Source: RH-AL1 sp965277735 (GTDB lineage Bacteria > Pseudomonadota > Alphaproteobacteria > Rhizobiales > Beijerinckiaceae). From it: a stretch of 64,000 bases of DNA. The number at the start of each line of letters is the position of its first letter. The stretch's first letter is position 1. Where the stretch lies: the NCBI GenBank assembly GCA_965277735.1, contig CBDIDO010000003.1, forward strand, positions 1,674,001-1,738,000, read 5' to 3'. Below are positions 15,907 to 24,591 of the stretch, piece after piece. The notes under the pieces are model-generated. The model was not told the DNA's origin. It did no database searches and was given only the letters and a program-made list of their open reading frames with translations. A program made the position numbers and the translations under genes.

Positions 15907-16320
15907 GTGACGGGGCTCGAGCGCGGGCAGGCGATCGCGCGCATCCTGTCGGCGGTCGTCTTCATCCCGTTCGGCATCCTGCACATCGTCGGCGCACCGA
16001 AGTTCCTGCCGATCATGCCGCCGATGATCCCCTACCCGACGGCGGTCGTGATCCTGACCGGCATCGCCGAGATCCTCGGCGGCATCGGCATCCTGCTGCC
16101 GCCGGTGCGCAAGGCGGCGGCGATCGGGCTGGCGCTCTATGCGATCGGCGTCTACCCCGCCAACGTCTATCAGGCGCTGTGGCACGTCCACGTCCCGCCG
16201 TTGCCGGACAGCTGGTGGTACCACGCGCCGCGGCTCGCCTTTCAGCCGGTCTTCGTTTGGTGGGCTTTGTTCGGCGGCGGCCTGATCGCCTGGCCGTTCC
16301 AGCCAAAAACAATCAGCTGA
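15907..16320 (+). CDS. DoxX-like membrane protein
   Basis: Encodes 137 residues from GTG 15907. Four hydrophobic segments are visible: ARILSAVVFIPFGILHIVG, PTAVVILTGIAEILGGIGIL, AAAIGLALYAIGVYPANVY and PVFVWWALFGGGLIAWPF. The pattern, including GIAEILGGIGILLP, fits DoxX-family quinone-linked or structural membrane proteins. The substrate is unknown. It follows the DUF2188 gene closely and is on the same strand. Confidence 0.85.
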   Translation: MTGLERGQAIARILSAVVFIPFGILHIVGAPKFLPIMPPMIPYPTAVVILTGIAEILGGIGILLPPVRKAAAIGLALYAIGVYPANVYQALWHVHVPPLPDSWWYHAPRLAFQPVFVWWALFGGGLIAWPFQPKTIS

Positions 16321-16422
16321 GGCACTACCGTCCGTTGCAGCCGTCGCCGCGAGTGTCGTACACATTCGCGACGTCTTCGAGGGGCCGAGCATGACGAGAC
16401 GCGCGCCGCGCGGGTCGAGCCG

Positions 16423-17427
16423 ATGATCCTGCAGTCCTACCCGGGGCCGGTCACGCTCTATACGATGCCCGAGGCCGGCTCCGCCGCCGTCAAGCGGCTG
16501 ATCGACGGCGCCCAGAAATCGTTGCGCATCAAGATGTTCGAGTTCGACAGCGAGGTGCTGATCGAAGCCGTGCTCGATGCCCAGCGCCGCTTCGTCGACG
16601 TCGCGGTTCTGCTCAATCCGGTGCGCTCGAACGGCGCGCGGCCCAACGATGCCACCTTCGAGCGCTTCCGCGAGGCCGGCATCGCGGTCGGCTGGACCAG
16701 CCCGCGCTTCAAGATCTCCCACGAGAAGTCGATGATCGTCGATGGGTCGCGGCTGCTGATCTCGACCTTCAATTATTCCGACAAGTACCTGACGAAGACG
16801 CGCGATTACGGCGTGCTGATCGAGGACCCGGCGATCATCGCCGAGGTCGCGGCCTGCTTCGAGGCCGACCGCAAAGGCGAGCCGTTCTGGCTCCGCGAGA
16901 CCAGCCCGCTCGCCTGGGGCAACCAGGACGCCCGCTGCGTCGTCGCCGCCTTCGTCGACGCGGCCGAGAAGGAGCTGCTGATCCAGCACCCGAAATTTCA
17001 CGACATCGCGATCCTCGACCATGTGCTTGAGGCGCGCGACCGCGGCGTCACGGTCAATCTGCTCTGCGGCGGCGACCACGGCATCGAGGACTACAACCTG
17101 CTCGAGACGTTCAGCCAGCAGCGCATCCTGGCGCGCGCCGGCGTGCACCTGCGCAAGCAGCGCCACCTCAAGCTCCACGCCAAGATGATCATCGGCGACG
17201 GACAGCGCGCCATGGTCGGCTCGATGAACATCGACAAGGACGCCTACGACGTCCGCCGCGAGCTGGGCATCGTGCTCGCCGACAAGGCTGTCGTGAAGGC
17301 GCTCGCCAAGACCTTCGACGACGATTGGCACGAGGCCCGCAAGTGGGAGGCGCCGAACCCGCTCCATTGCGACCTCAGGACCATCGCCGAGGCCGCGAAG
17401 GACGAGGACGGGATCGACCATGAGTGA
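16423..17427 (+). CDS. Phospholipase D-like / cardiolipin-synthase-like protein
   Basis: Encodes 334 residues from ATG 16423. Two HKD motifs mark the PLD superfamily: HEKSMIVDGSRLLISTFN near residue 103 and HAKMIIGDGQRAMVGSMNID near 249. Each ends with the conserved S-x-N strand. It has no signal peptide or membrane segment, so it is a soluble phosphodiesterase or phosphatidyltransferase-type enzyme, shorter than full cardiolipin synthases with membrane anchors. The end overlaps the chromate transporter start by 8 bp (17420-17427). Confidence 0.9.
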   Translation: MILQSYPGPVTLYTMPEAGSAAVKRLIDGAQKSLRIKMFEFDSEVLIEAVLDAQRRFVDVAVLLNPVRSNGARPNDATFERFREAGIAVGWTSPRFKISHEKSMIVDGSRLLISTFNYSDKYLTKTRDYGVLIEDPAIIAEVAACFEADRKGEPFWLRETSPLAWGNQDARCVVAAFVDAAEKELLIQHPKFHDIAILDHVLEARDRGVTVNLLCGGDHGIEDYNLLETFSQQRILARAGVHLRKQRHLKLHAKMIIGDGQRAMVGSMNIDKDAYDVRRELGIVLADKAVVKALAKTFDDDWHEARKWEAPNPLHCDLRTIAEAAKDEDGIDHE

Positions 17428-17998
17428 CGCGGCCGGGGCCGCCGAGCCCCCCGCCGCGCCGACGGTCCGCGAGCTGGCGCTGACCTTCTCGACGCTCGCC
17501 TTCGAGAGCTTCGGCGGCGGGCTCGCCGCCTGGGTCCAGCGCGTCGTCGTCGAGGAGAAGCGCTGGCTCAGCGAGGAGGAGTACCTTTCCGCCTCGACGA
17601 TCTGCGGCATCCTGCCCGGCGCCAACCAGGTCAACATGGCAGTCTTCGTCGGCACCCGCTTCCGCGGGGCCGCCGGTGCCATCGCCGCCGTCGTCGGGTT
17701 GCTGGCGGGGCCGGCGGTCGTCGCGCTCCTCGCCGGCGCGCTCTACTTGCGCTTCCGCGACGAGCCGTCGGTGCGCCACGTCCTTTCCGGCATGAGCTGC
17801 GCCGCGGCCGGGCTCACGCTCTCCGTCGCGTGGAAGCAGGGTGTGCAGGTGATGACGGCCGTCGCGCCGGTGGCGCTCGCGGTCGCGACGTTTGCCTTGT
17901 CGGCCGTGCTGCGCACGCCCCTGTGGCTCGCCGTGGCGATGCTGGCGCCGATCGGCTTCCTGTGGGCGTGGTACGCCCGCTGCGAGCACGCTGCGTGA
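17420..17998 (+). CDS. chrA: Chromate transporter, N-terminal-type half
   Basis: Encodes 192 residues. It is a CHR-family half protein with the hallmark FESFGGGLAAWVQRVVVEEKRWLSEEEYLSAS and the ILPGANQVNMAVFVGTRFRG motif, plus about five membrane segments. Two-gene (short CHR) systems work as a pair to export chromate, or sulfate-like anions, with protons. It overlaps the PLD gene upstream and the second half downstream (GTGA at 17995-17998). Whether chromate is the true substrate cannot be told. Confidence 0.9.
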   Translation: MSDAAGAAEPPAAPTVRELALTFSTLAFESFGGGLAAWVQRVVVEEKRWLSEEEYLSASTICGILPGANQVNMAVFVGTRFRGAAGAIAAVVGLLAGPAVVALLAGALYLRFRDEPSVRHVLSGMSCAAAGLTLSVAWKQGVQVMTAVAPVALAVATFALSAVLRTPLWLAVAMLAPIGFLWAWYARCEHAA

Positions 17999-18522
17999 AC
18001 GCACGCCTGCCCGAGATCGCTTCCGTCTTCGGCATGGCTTCGATCCTGTCGTTCGGCGGCGCCAACACGATCGTGCCGCAGCTGCAGCTCGCCACGGTGC
18101 ACGAGCACGCCTGGCTCACGGCGGCGCAATTTACGGATTGCTTCGCGATCGGCCAGGTCGCGCCAGGCCCGAACACGATGCTGGTCACCCTGATCGGCTA
18201 CCAGGTGGCGGGCCTCGCCGGCGCGCTGGTCGCCACCGTCGCGATGGCGGTGCCCTCCTGCCTCCTCGCCTGGGTCGTGACGAAGCTTTGGCTCCAGAAC
18301 GGCCAGGCGCGCTGGCATGTCGCGCTCGAGCACGGCCTCGCGCCGATCGGCGTCGGGCTCGTCGCGGCGGCCGGCCTCATCGTCGCACGGACGGTGGACC
18401 ACGGCGCGCTCGGCTGGGGCGTCACGATCGCTGCGGCGGCGCTGCTTGCGGCGACGCGGCTCAACCCGCTGATCGTCGTCGTCGCTGGCGGCGTGGCCGG
18501 CCTCGTGCTCGGCGGCCTCTAG
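17995..18522 (+). CDS. chrA: Chromate transporter, C-terminal-type half
   Basis: Encodes 175 residues from a GTG start inside the stop region of the first half. CHR motifs: FGMASILSFGGANTIVPQLQ, WLTAAQFTDCFAIGQVAPGP with the conserved AIGQVAPGP loop, and MLVTLIGYQVAG. About five membrane segments are present. It pairs with the preceding gene as a two-component short-chain CHR transporter. Translation coupling by a 4-bp overlap supports equal expression of the two halves. Confidence 0.9.
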   Translation: MNARLPEIASVFGMASILSFGGANTIVPQLQLATVHEHAWLTAAQFTDCFAIGQVAPGPNTMLVTLIGYQVAGLAGALVATVAMAVPSCLLAWVVTKLWLQNGQARWHVALEHGLAPIGVGLVAAAGLIVARTVDHGALGWGVTIAAAALLAATRLNPLIVVVAGGVAGLVLGGL

Positions 18523-18597
18523 CGGCCTACGATCTTATGTCGCGATCGACTTCGTGGCCCTCGATCCCCACGTACACGGCGCCACAGTGAGCCCTTC

Positions 18598-19959
18598 ATG
18601 CGAGATTCCGAAGCCAATCGTTTCACCGCCCGCGCGGCCCGCTATGCGCGGGTCGGCGCCAACATGGGCGGCGTCGCGGCGCGCATGGCGAGCGGCCGCA
18701 TCTTCGGGCGCGACGGCCGCATCACCGATGCGGCGGCGCTGACGCAGGCGCTCGGCGGCCTCAAGGGGCCGCTGATGAAGGTCGCTCAGATGATGGCGAC
18801 CATCCCAGACCTGCTGCCGCCCGAATATGCCGAGGAGCTGCAGACCCTGCAGAGCGACGCGCCGCCGATGGGGGCGGCCTTCGTCAAGCGCCGCATGATC
18901 GCCGAGCTGGGGCCGGCCTGGCGCGACAAGTTCGGCGCCTTCGACTTGTCGCCGGCCGCCGCCGCCTCGCTCGGCCAGGTGCACAAGGCGCAGACCACCG
19001 ACGGCGCGCCGCTCGCCTGCAAGCTGCAATATCCCGACATGCCGTCGGCGGTGGAGGCGGACCTCAAGCAGCTCGACGTGCTGTTCGGCCTGCATCGCCA
19101 GTTCTCGAGCGCGATCGACACACGCGAGATCAAGGTCGAGCTGGGCGATCGCCTGCGCGAGGAGCTCGACTATGCCCGCGAGGCCAAGAACGCCGCGCTC
19201 TATGCCGGCATCCTCGAAGACAGCGCGCGGGTGCGCGTGCCGGCCGTGCATGCCGACCTCTCGACCCGCCGCCTGCTGACGCTCGGCTGGCTCGAGGGCG
19301 AGAAGCTGCTCGACTTCAAGGGCGCCGACGAGACGACGCGCAACCGGCTCGCCGAGGCAATGTTCGAGGCCTGGTGGTACCCGATGGCGCGTTACGGCGT
19401 GATCCACGGCGACCCGCATCCCGGCAATTATTCCGTCTGGCGCGATGGCGACAAGCAGCCCGGCGGGATCAACCTGCTCGACTACGGCTGCATCCGCATC
19501 TTCCCGCCGCGCTTCGCGGCTGGCGTCGTCGAGCTTTACCGCGGCTTTCTCGCGTCGGACGAGGCGCGCATCGTCCACGCCTACGAGCTGTGGGGCTTCA
19601 AGGACCTGCGGAAGGACCTGATCGAGACCCTGAACATCTGGGCGCGCTTCATCTACGCGCCGCTGCTCGAAGACCGGGTGCGTACCGTCGCCGATGGCGT
19701 CGCGCCGGGCCATTACGGGCGGCGCGAGGCTTTCCAGTTGCACCAGGCCTTGCGGCAGAAGGGGCCGGTGACCGTCCCGCGCGAGTTCGTCTTCATGGAT
19801 CGCGCGGCGATCGGGCTCGGCAGCGTGTTCCTGCACCTCGACGCCAAGCTCAACTTCCACCGCCTCTTCGAGGCGCTGATCGAGGACTTCTCGGCCGAGA
19901 CGCTCACCGCCCGCCAGGACGAAGCGCTGCGGCGCGCCGGTCTCGCGCCCGCGCCCTGA
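18598..19959 (+). CDS. ABC1/UbiB-family atypical kinase
   Basis: Encodes 453 residues from ATG 18598. Family marks: the KxGQ-like motif (GPLMKVAQMMATIPD), the Ala-rich nucleotide loop (PAAAASLGQVHKA), HGDPHPGNYSVW with the catalytic loop, and LLDYGCIRIFPP with the metal-binding Asp. UbiB-like ATPases support ubiquinone synthesis or lipid movement; this soluble version without C-terminal membrane helices is more like the AarF/ABC1 proteins of unknown target. The invariant Gly of KxGQ is replaced by Ala (KVAQ). Confidence 0.9.
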   Translation: MRDSEANRFTARAARYARVGANMGGVAARMASGRIFGRDGRITDAAALTQALGGLKGPLMKVAQMMATIPDLLPPEYAEELQTLQSDAPPMGAAFVKRRMIAELGPAWRDKFGAFDLSPAAAASLGQVHKAQTTDGAPLACKLQYPDMPSAVEADLKQLDVLFGLHRQFSSAIDTREIKVELGDRLREELDYAREAKNAALYAGILEDSARVRVPAVHADLSTRRLLTLGWLEGEKLLDFKGADETTRNRLAEAMFEAWWYPMARYGVIHGDPHPGNYSVWRDGDKQPGGINLLDYGCIRIFPPRFAAGVVELYRGFLASDEARIVHAYELWGFKDLRKDLIETLNIWARFIYAPLLEDRVRTVADGVAPGHYGRREAFQLHQALRQKGPVTVPREFVFMDRAAIGLGSVFLHLDAKLNFHRLFEALIEDFSAETLTARQDEALRRAGLAPAP

Positions 19960-19963
19960 AGAC

Positions 19964-20235
19964 TCAGAAGCCGAGCAGTGCAGAGGCCTCGTCGACCTCG
20001 TCCTGCGACAGGCTGCTAGCGCCTGGCGCGCGATGCGTTCGGCGCCCCGGCTTGCGTCGCGGACGCTGGCCGCAATAAGCGCGACGACGAGGCCGACGGA
20101 CGATAGACCGGCTTTGCGCACGCCTCGACTGCGATATCGATCGCGGTCGCGGCGAGCGGGATTGGGCCGGCCGTGCGCATCGCGCACGCCCTCCTTGTAG
20201 GCGTGCAGGGGATCGATCGGGTCGGCCATCGGCAT
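19964..20235 (-). pseudogene. Frameshifted small membrane protein downstream of the MerR gene
   Basis: From ATG 20235 or 20229 one frame reads MADPIDPLHAYKEGVRDAHG, then a basic stretch and a hydrophobic segment GLVVALIAASV. Near 20010-20025 the sensible sequence moves to another frame, giving SLSQDEVDEASALLGF and a stop at 19964. The first frame would otherwise run on through the antisense of the kinase gene. One frameshift, real or a sequencing error, would explain both. The start lies 2 bp after the MerR stop, so it would be the second gene of that operon. No family recognised. Confidence 0.4.
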
Positions 20236-20237
20236 CG

Positions 20238-20645
20238 TCAGTCTGCTTCGCGCTCGTCTGCGAGCATGTCGCGGCGCTCAAGGCGCCCCTCTGCCGCGCG
20301 CCGCACGGCGCGCTCGATGTCGTCCACAAGCGCGCGGATCTCGCTGTCGCTCAGATCCGCGAGCGTCGCCTCCGTGCGCAGGCGCAGCTCGACGCGCGCG
20401 TCCCGGTAGAGGACGTCGCGCGCTTCGGCAGCAAGCACGCCTTTGAGGGCACGCACGCCGACGTTGGCGTCGAGGAGGCGCTTGCAGTCGCGCGCGAGGC
20501 GCAGGTGCTCGTCCGTGTAGGCATCCGCGCCGCGTCCGGTGCCGGTTGCCGAGGGCAGGGCCCCCTCGGCGATCAGATAGCGGATCTGACGGGCCGGCAT
20601 GCCGACCGCCTCGCACAGCTCGTTCAACGTCACGTCGCTCTCCAA
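20238..20645 (-). CDS. MerR-type helix-turn-helix regulator
   Basis: Encodes 135 residues from ATG 20645. The N-terminal TLNELCEAVGMPARQIRYLIAEG is a MerR-like winged helix with the R-Y-x-I-x-x-G signature, followed by YTDEHLRLARDCKRLLDAN. The C-terminal half is a charged helix ending RRDMLADEREAD, with no metal-binding cysteine pair, so the signal is unknown. Two GACA...TGTC dyads lie just upstream and may be autoregulatory operators. It heads a short operon with a frameshifted membrane-protein gene. Confidence 0.8.
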   Translation of the reverse strand: MESDVTLNELCEAVGMPARQIRYLIAEGALPSATGTGRGADAYTDEHLRLARDCKRLLDANVGVRALKGVLAAEARDVLYRDARVELRLRTEATLADLSDSEIRALVDDIERAVRRAAEGRLERRDMLADEREAD

Positions 20646-20648
20646 CGA

Positions 20649-20709
20649 GACAAACTGTTGTCGAGTTTTCGGCCGGAGTCAAAAGAACGCGACAGAAGAT
20701 TGTCGCGTT
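20649..20709. promoter_or_regulatory. Two inverted repeats with GACA/TGTC half-sites upstream of the MerR gene
   Basis: GACAA-ACTG-TTGTC at 20649-20662 overlaps the start region, and AACGCGACA-GAAGAT-TGTCGCGTT at 20686-20709 has perfect 9-bp arms. The shared GACA...TGTC halves suggest one protein binds both, the adjacent MerR-type regulator being the natural candidate. Confidence 0.5.
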
Positions 20710-20930
20710 TAGCGGGGCGATGCCCGTTTCGCCTGTGCGGGTCCGGCCGCGGCTCTGCGAAGTTTAGACTGCGGCCGAAAAGAAATGAGGCCCTTCTGTG
20801 CCCAGTGCCTCTTGCCTTGCTGCGCGAACGTTGCAATTGAATCGCGCGAGATCGCCCCTTCAGAATGGGCGGCGCAACTTTGGTGGGAGCGGGCTTGGGA
20901 TAGGCCTGCAGGGCCCGCCCCGAGGAGCAC

Positions 20931-21080
20931 ATGACCGACAACGCACCTGCCTCCGCCGGCCATCCCGACATGGACTATGCCGAGCACGAGAGCACCTACG
21001 CGCTCTTCCTGACCTTGCTGAAGTGGGTCGGCGGGCTCGTTGTGCTGATCCTGATCTTCCTCGCCTATATGTGGGGCTGA
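20931..21080 (+). CDS. aa3-type cytochrome c oxidase subunit IV (small bacterial form)
   Basis: Encodes 49 residues from ATG 20931 with GAGGAG six bases upstream. The sequence MDYAEHESTYALFLTLLKW followed by a single membrane helix (GGLVVLILIFLAYMW) matches the tiny subunit IV of alphaproteobacterial aa3 oxidases. This gene commonly lies just upstream of the transhydrogenase genes in Rhizobiales, as here, away from the main oxidase operon. Confidence 0.88.
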   Translation: MTDNAPASAGHPDMDYAEHESTYALFLTLLKWVGGLVVLILIFLAYMWG

Positions 21081-21162
21081 GCCGCGGGCTCCCCCGACCT
21101 TCAAGCGACATCGTTATTGATCGAGGCGTCAAGGCCAAGGCCGGCGCCGATCGGAGTAATTC

Positions 21163-22302
21163 ATGCGCATCGCCGTTCCCGCCGAAAAGGACCCATCGGA
21201 GCATCGCGTCGCGGCGACGCCTGAGACGGTGAAGCGGTTCAAGGCCCTCAACGCCGACATCGCCATCGAATCCGGGGCCGGCAAGGCCTCCGGTTTCCTC
21301 GATGAGGCCTACGAGGCGATGGGTGCGACGATCGTCCATAGCGCCGAGGACGCCATCCGGGACGCCGATGTCGTCCTGCGCGTGCGTCGCCCGAGCGCCG
21401 ATGACCTCAACGGCCTCAAGCATGGCGCGGCGGTCCTCGCGATCATGGACCCCTACGGCAATGTCGACGCTCTGCACTCGCTGGCCGACAAGGGCGCCGC
21501 AGCCTTCGCGATGGAGCTGATGCCGCGCATCACCCGCGCGCAGGTGATGGACGTGCTCTCCTCGCAGGCCAACATCGCCGGCTATCGCGCGGTGATCGAT
21601 GCCGCCGCCGCGTACGGCCGCGGCCTCCCGATGATGACGACGGCGGCCGGCACCGTCGCCGCGGCGAAAATGTTCATCATGGGCGTCGGCGTCGCCGGTC
21701 TTCAGGCGATCGCCACGGCGCGCCGGCTCGGCGGCGTCGTTACGGCAAACGACGTGCGGCCGCAGACCAAGGAGCAGGTCGAGTCGCTCGGCGCGAAGTT
21801 CGTCGCCGTGCAGAACAAGGAATTCAAGGAGGCCGAAACCTCGGGCGGCTACGCCAAGGAGATGTCCGACGACTACAAGCGTCAGGCGGCCGAGCTCGTC
21901 GCCGAGCACATCGCCAAGCAGGACATCGTCATCTGCACCGCGCTGATCCCCGGCAAGCCGGCCCCGAAGCTCATCTCGGCCAAGATGGTCGAGTCGATGA
22001 AGCCCGGCTCGGTCATCGTCGACCTCGCCGCGGAGCGTGGCGGCAATTGCGAGCTGACGAAGCCCGGCGAGACGATCGTCACCGACAACGGCGTCAAGAT
22101 CTTGGGCGAGACCAACCTCGCCGGCCGGGTGCCGGCGACCGCCTCGCAGCTCTACGCCAAGAACCTCTATTCCTTCGTCGAGACGTTCTTCGACAAGGAG
22201 AGCAAGGCCTTCGCGATCCCGTGGGACGACGAGCTCGTCAAGGCGACGCTTCTGACCAAGGACGGCAAGCTCGTCCATCCGAACTTCACCGAGGCCGCGT
22301 AA
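21163..22302 (+). CDS. pntAA: NAD(P) transhydrogenase subunit alpha, part 1 (NAD-binding domain I)
   Basis: Encodes 379 residues. It is the soluble NAD(H)-binding domain of the proton-translocating transhydrogenase that makes NADPH from NADH at the membrane. Typical features: MRIAVPAEKDPSEHRVAATP at the start, MELMPRITRAQVMDVLSSQ, the Rossmann motif MGVGVAGLQAIATARRLG and the RGGNCELTKPGETI mobile-loop region. As in other alphaproteobacteria, the alpha subunit is split into two genes, this and pntAB. First of the pntAA-pntAB-pntB operon. Confidence 0.97.
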   Translation: MRIAVPAEKDPSEHRVAATPETVKRFKALNADIAIESGAGKASGFLDEAYEAMGATIVHSAEDAIRDADVVLRVRRPSADDLNGLKHGAAVLAIMDPYGNVDALHSLADKGAAAFAMELMPRITRAQVMDVLSSQANIAGYRAVIDAAAAYGRGLPMMTTAAGTVAAAKMFIMGVGVAGLQAIATARRLGGVVTANDVRPQTKEQVESLGAKFVAVQNKEFKEAETSGGYAKEMSDDYKRQAAELVAEHIAKQDIVICTALIPGKPAPKLISAKMVESMKPGSVIVDLAAERGGNCELTKPGETIVTDNGVKILGETNLAGRVPATASQLYAKNLYSFVETFFDKESKAFAIPWDDELVKATLLTKDGKLVHPNFTEAA

Positions 22303-22334
22303 GCGGCCCGATCCCATTTCGAGAGTTTGAGCCC

Positions 22335-22787
22335 ATGGCGCAGGACGTCACGAACCAGCAATTGCTCGACAAGGCCCAGCAGGCCGCCGACGCCGCGCGC
22401 GCGGCCGCCGATGCGGCACAGAGCTATGCCGACCAGATCGGTCATGCCGCCGGCGCCGCCGCGCATGTCGCCTCGAACGGCGCGATCGACCCGTTCGTCT
22501 TCCGCATCGCCATCTTCGCACTGGCCTGCTTCGTCGGCTATTACGTCGTCTGGTCGGTGACGCCAGCGCTGCACACGCCGCTGATGAGCGTCACCAACGC
22601 GATCTCCTCGGTCATCGTCGTCGGCGCGCTGCTCTCGGTCGGCGTGGACGCATCAGGCATCGGCAACGACGGCCCGGTCTGGGCGCGCGTGTTCGGCTTC
22701 ATCGCGCTGATGCTCGCCTCGGTGAACATCTTCGGCGGATTCCTCGTCACCGAACGCATGCTCAGCATGTACAAGAAGAAGGGCTGA
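22335..22787 (+). CDS. pntAB: NAD(P) transhydrogenase subunit alpha, part 2 (membrane domain)
   Basis: Encodes 150 residues from ATG 22335. An Ala-rich helical leader (about residues 10-50, KAQQAADAARAAADAAQSY) precedes the membrane part with segments FRIAIFALACFVGYYVVWSV, SVTNAISSVIVVGALLSVG and VFGFIALMLASVNIFGGFLV. This is the split-off membrane portion of the alpha subunit, here with a longer N-terminal extension than the compact family members. It is 32 bp after pntAA and 6 bp before pntB. Confidence 0.95.
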   Translation: MAQDVTNQQLLDKAQQAADAARAAADAAQSYADQIGHAAGAAAHVASNGAIDPFVFRIAIFALACFVGYYVVWSVTPALHTPLMSVTNAISSVIVVGALLSVGVDASGIGNDGPVWARVFGFIALMLASVNIFGGFLVTERMLSMYKKKG

Positions 22788-22793
22788 GCGAGG

Positions 22794-24194
22794 ATGAACG
22801 TCAACATCGCGGCCGTCCTCTACCTGGTCTCCGGCATCCTCTTCATCATGGCGTTGCGCGGCCTGTCGTCGCCGCCGACGGCGCGTCAAGGCAACCGCTA
22901 CGGCATGTTCGGCATGGGCCTCGCCGTGCTGACCACGCTGGCCCTGAAGCCGCCGGCCGACGTCTCCGCCTGGATCTTCGGCATTCTCGCCGTGGCGATC
23001 GGCGGCGGTATCGGCGCCTGGCGCGCCCGCACCGTCAAGATGACCGACATGCCGCAGCTCGTTGCGGCATTCCATGCCCTCGTCGGCCTCGCCGCGGTCA
23101 TGGTCGCGGCCGGCGCCGCCTATGCGCCACAGGCCTTCGGCATCGGCGAGCCCGGCAATATCCACCCGGCCTCGACGATCGAGATGTCGATCGGCCTCGC
23201 AATCGGCGCGATCACCTTCACCGGCTCGATCATCGCCTTCCTGAAGCTCGATGGCCGCATGTCGGGCAAGCCGATCATCCTGCCGCAGCGCCATCTCATC
23301 AACATCGCGCTCGCTGTGGCGATCGTCGCGCTGGTGGTGCTGTTCTTCTTCTCCCAGACCCATTGGGTGTTCTGGCTTATCGCGCTGGGCGCCTTCGCGC
23401 TCGGCTTCCTGATCATCATCCCGATCGGCGGCGCCGACATGCCGGTCGTCGTGTCGATGCTGAACTCGTACTCGGGTTGGGCCGCGGCCGGGATCGGCTT
23501 CACGCTCGGCAATCTCGCGCTCATCATCACCGGCTCGCTGGTCGGCTCGTCGGGCGCGATCCTGTCCTACGTGATGTGCAAGGGCATGAACCGCTCCTTC
23601 ATCTCGGTCATCCTCGGCGGCTTCGGCGGCGAGACCTCGGGCGGTGGCGACGGCGAGAAGGAGACGCGCCCGGTCAAGCAGGGCTCGGCCGAGGACGCCG
23701 CCTTCACGATGGAGAACGCATCCTCCGTCATCATCGTGCCGGGCTACGGCATGGCGGTGTCGCAGGCGCAGCACGCGCTGCGCGAGATGGCCGACAAGCT
23801 CGTCGCCAAGGGCGTGGACGTGAAGTACGCGATCCACCCGGTGGCGGGCCGTATGCCGGGCCACATGAATGTGCTGCTCGCCGAGGCCAACGTGCCCTAC
23901 GACGAGGTCTACGAGCTCGAGGACATCAACAACGAGTTCTCGCAGACCGACGTCGCCTTCGTCATCGGCGCCAACGACGTGACGAACCCGGCCGCCAAGA
24001 CCGACAAGACTTCGGCGATCTACGGCATGCCGATCCTCGATGTCGAGAAGGCGCGTACCGTGTTCTTCCTGAAGCGCGGCATGTCGTCGGGCTACGCCGG
24101 CGTCGAGAACGAGCTGTTCTTCCGCGACAACACGATGATGTTGTTCGGCGACGCCAAGAAGACCGTCGAGTCGATCCTGAAGAACCTCGACTAG
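22794..24194 (+). CDS. pntB: NAD(P) transhydrogenase subunit beta
   Basis: Encodes 466 residues. The N-terminal half has about eight membrane helices of the proton channel, including the conserved FTGSIIAFLKLDGRM segment and PVVVSMLNSYSGWAAA. The C-terminal NADP-binding domain III starts near residue 295 with VIIVPGYGMAVSQAQHAL and has VKYAIHPVAGRMPGHMN and VIGANDVTNPAA. Length matches the family. It ends the operon; no terminator was seen before the convergent gene at 24201. Confidence 0.97.
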   Translation: MNVNIAAVLYLVSGILFIMALRGLSSPPTARQGNRYGMFGMGLAVLTTLALKPPADVSAWIFGILAVAIGGGIGAWRARTVKMTDMPQLVAAFHALVGLAAVMVAAGAAYAPQAFGIGEPGNIHPASTIEMSIGLAIGAITFTGSIIAFLKLDGRMSGKPIILPQRHLINIALAVAIVALVVLFFFSQTHWVFWLIALGAFALGFLIIIPIGGADMPVVVSMLNSYSGWAAAGIGFTLGNLALIITGSLVGSSGAILSYVMCKGMNRSFISVILGGFGGETSGGGDGEKETRPVKQGSAEDAAFTMENASSVIIVPGYGMAVSQAQHALREMADKLVAKGVDVKYAIHPVAGRMPGHMNVLLAEANVPYDEVYELEDINNEFSQTDVAFVIGANDVTNPAAKTDKTSAIYGMPILDVEKARTVFFLKRGMSSGYAGVENELFFRDNTMMLFGDAKKTVESILKNLD

Positions 24195-24200
24195 TAGCGC

Positions 24201-24587
24201 TCAAACTCGCCGCGCCGCGATCATCGCGGTCGCGGCGGCGATCACGAGGATCGCCGTGATCCGGTAGACCCAGAGCGCCGGCGTCTCGAGCCGCCGCGTC
24301 TTCCGCGGCAGCGTGAGCGCGACGGGCACCTGCATGCCGAGCGCAGCGAACGCGCAGAACGTGCCGGTGACGAGCAGCCGCTCGGTCGGACCCCAAGGTC
24401 CGGCGTGCAGGGCGTGCCAGAGATAGACCCCGGCCAGCATGTTGAGCAGCGCCGCCCCCAGCATCAGCTTCAGCGAAAGTGGACGCGCGCGGCTTGTCAG
24501 CGCGACGGCGACCGTCGCCAGCAGCCAGGTCGCGCCCATGGCGACGTGTACGGCGATGGCGGCTTGGACGAGGCCCATCGCCGCCAT
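24201..24587 (-). CDS. Hypothetical four-helix membrane protein
   Basis: Encodes 128 residues. Four hydrophobic segments: AAIAVHVAMGATWLLATVAV, LMLGAALLNMLAGVYLW, LLVTGTFCAFAALGMQV and VYRITAILVIAAATAMIA. I do not recognise the family. It starts 4 bp after the gatA stop on the same strand and so may be the last gene of the gatC-gatA operon. Confidence 0.75.
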   Translation of the reverse strand: MAAMGLVQAAIAVHVAMGATWLLATVAVALTSRARPLSLKLMLGAALLNMLAGVYLWHALHAGPWGPTERLLVTGTFCAFAALGMQVPVALTLPRKTRRLETPALWVYRITAILVIAAATAMIAARRV

Positions 24588-24591
24588 TTGG

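Noticed and set aside
18535..20235. A 566-residue minus-strand open frame opposite the ABC1/UbiB kinase gene
   Set aside because: After the first about 80 codons it is the complement of a clear kinase gene; absence of stops is expected in high-GC antisense frames.
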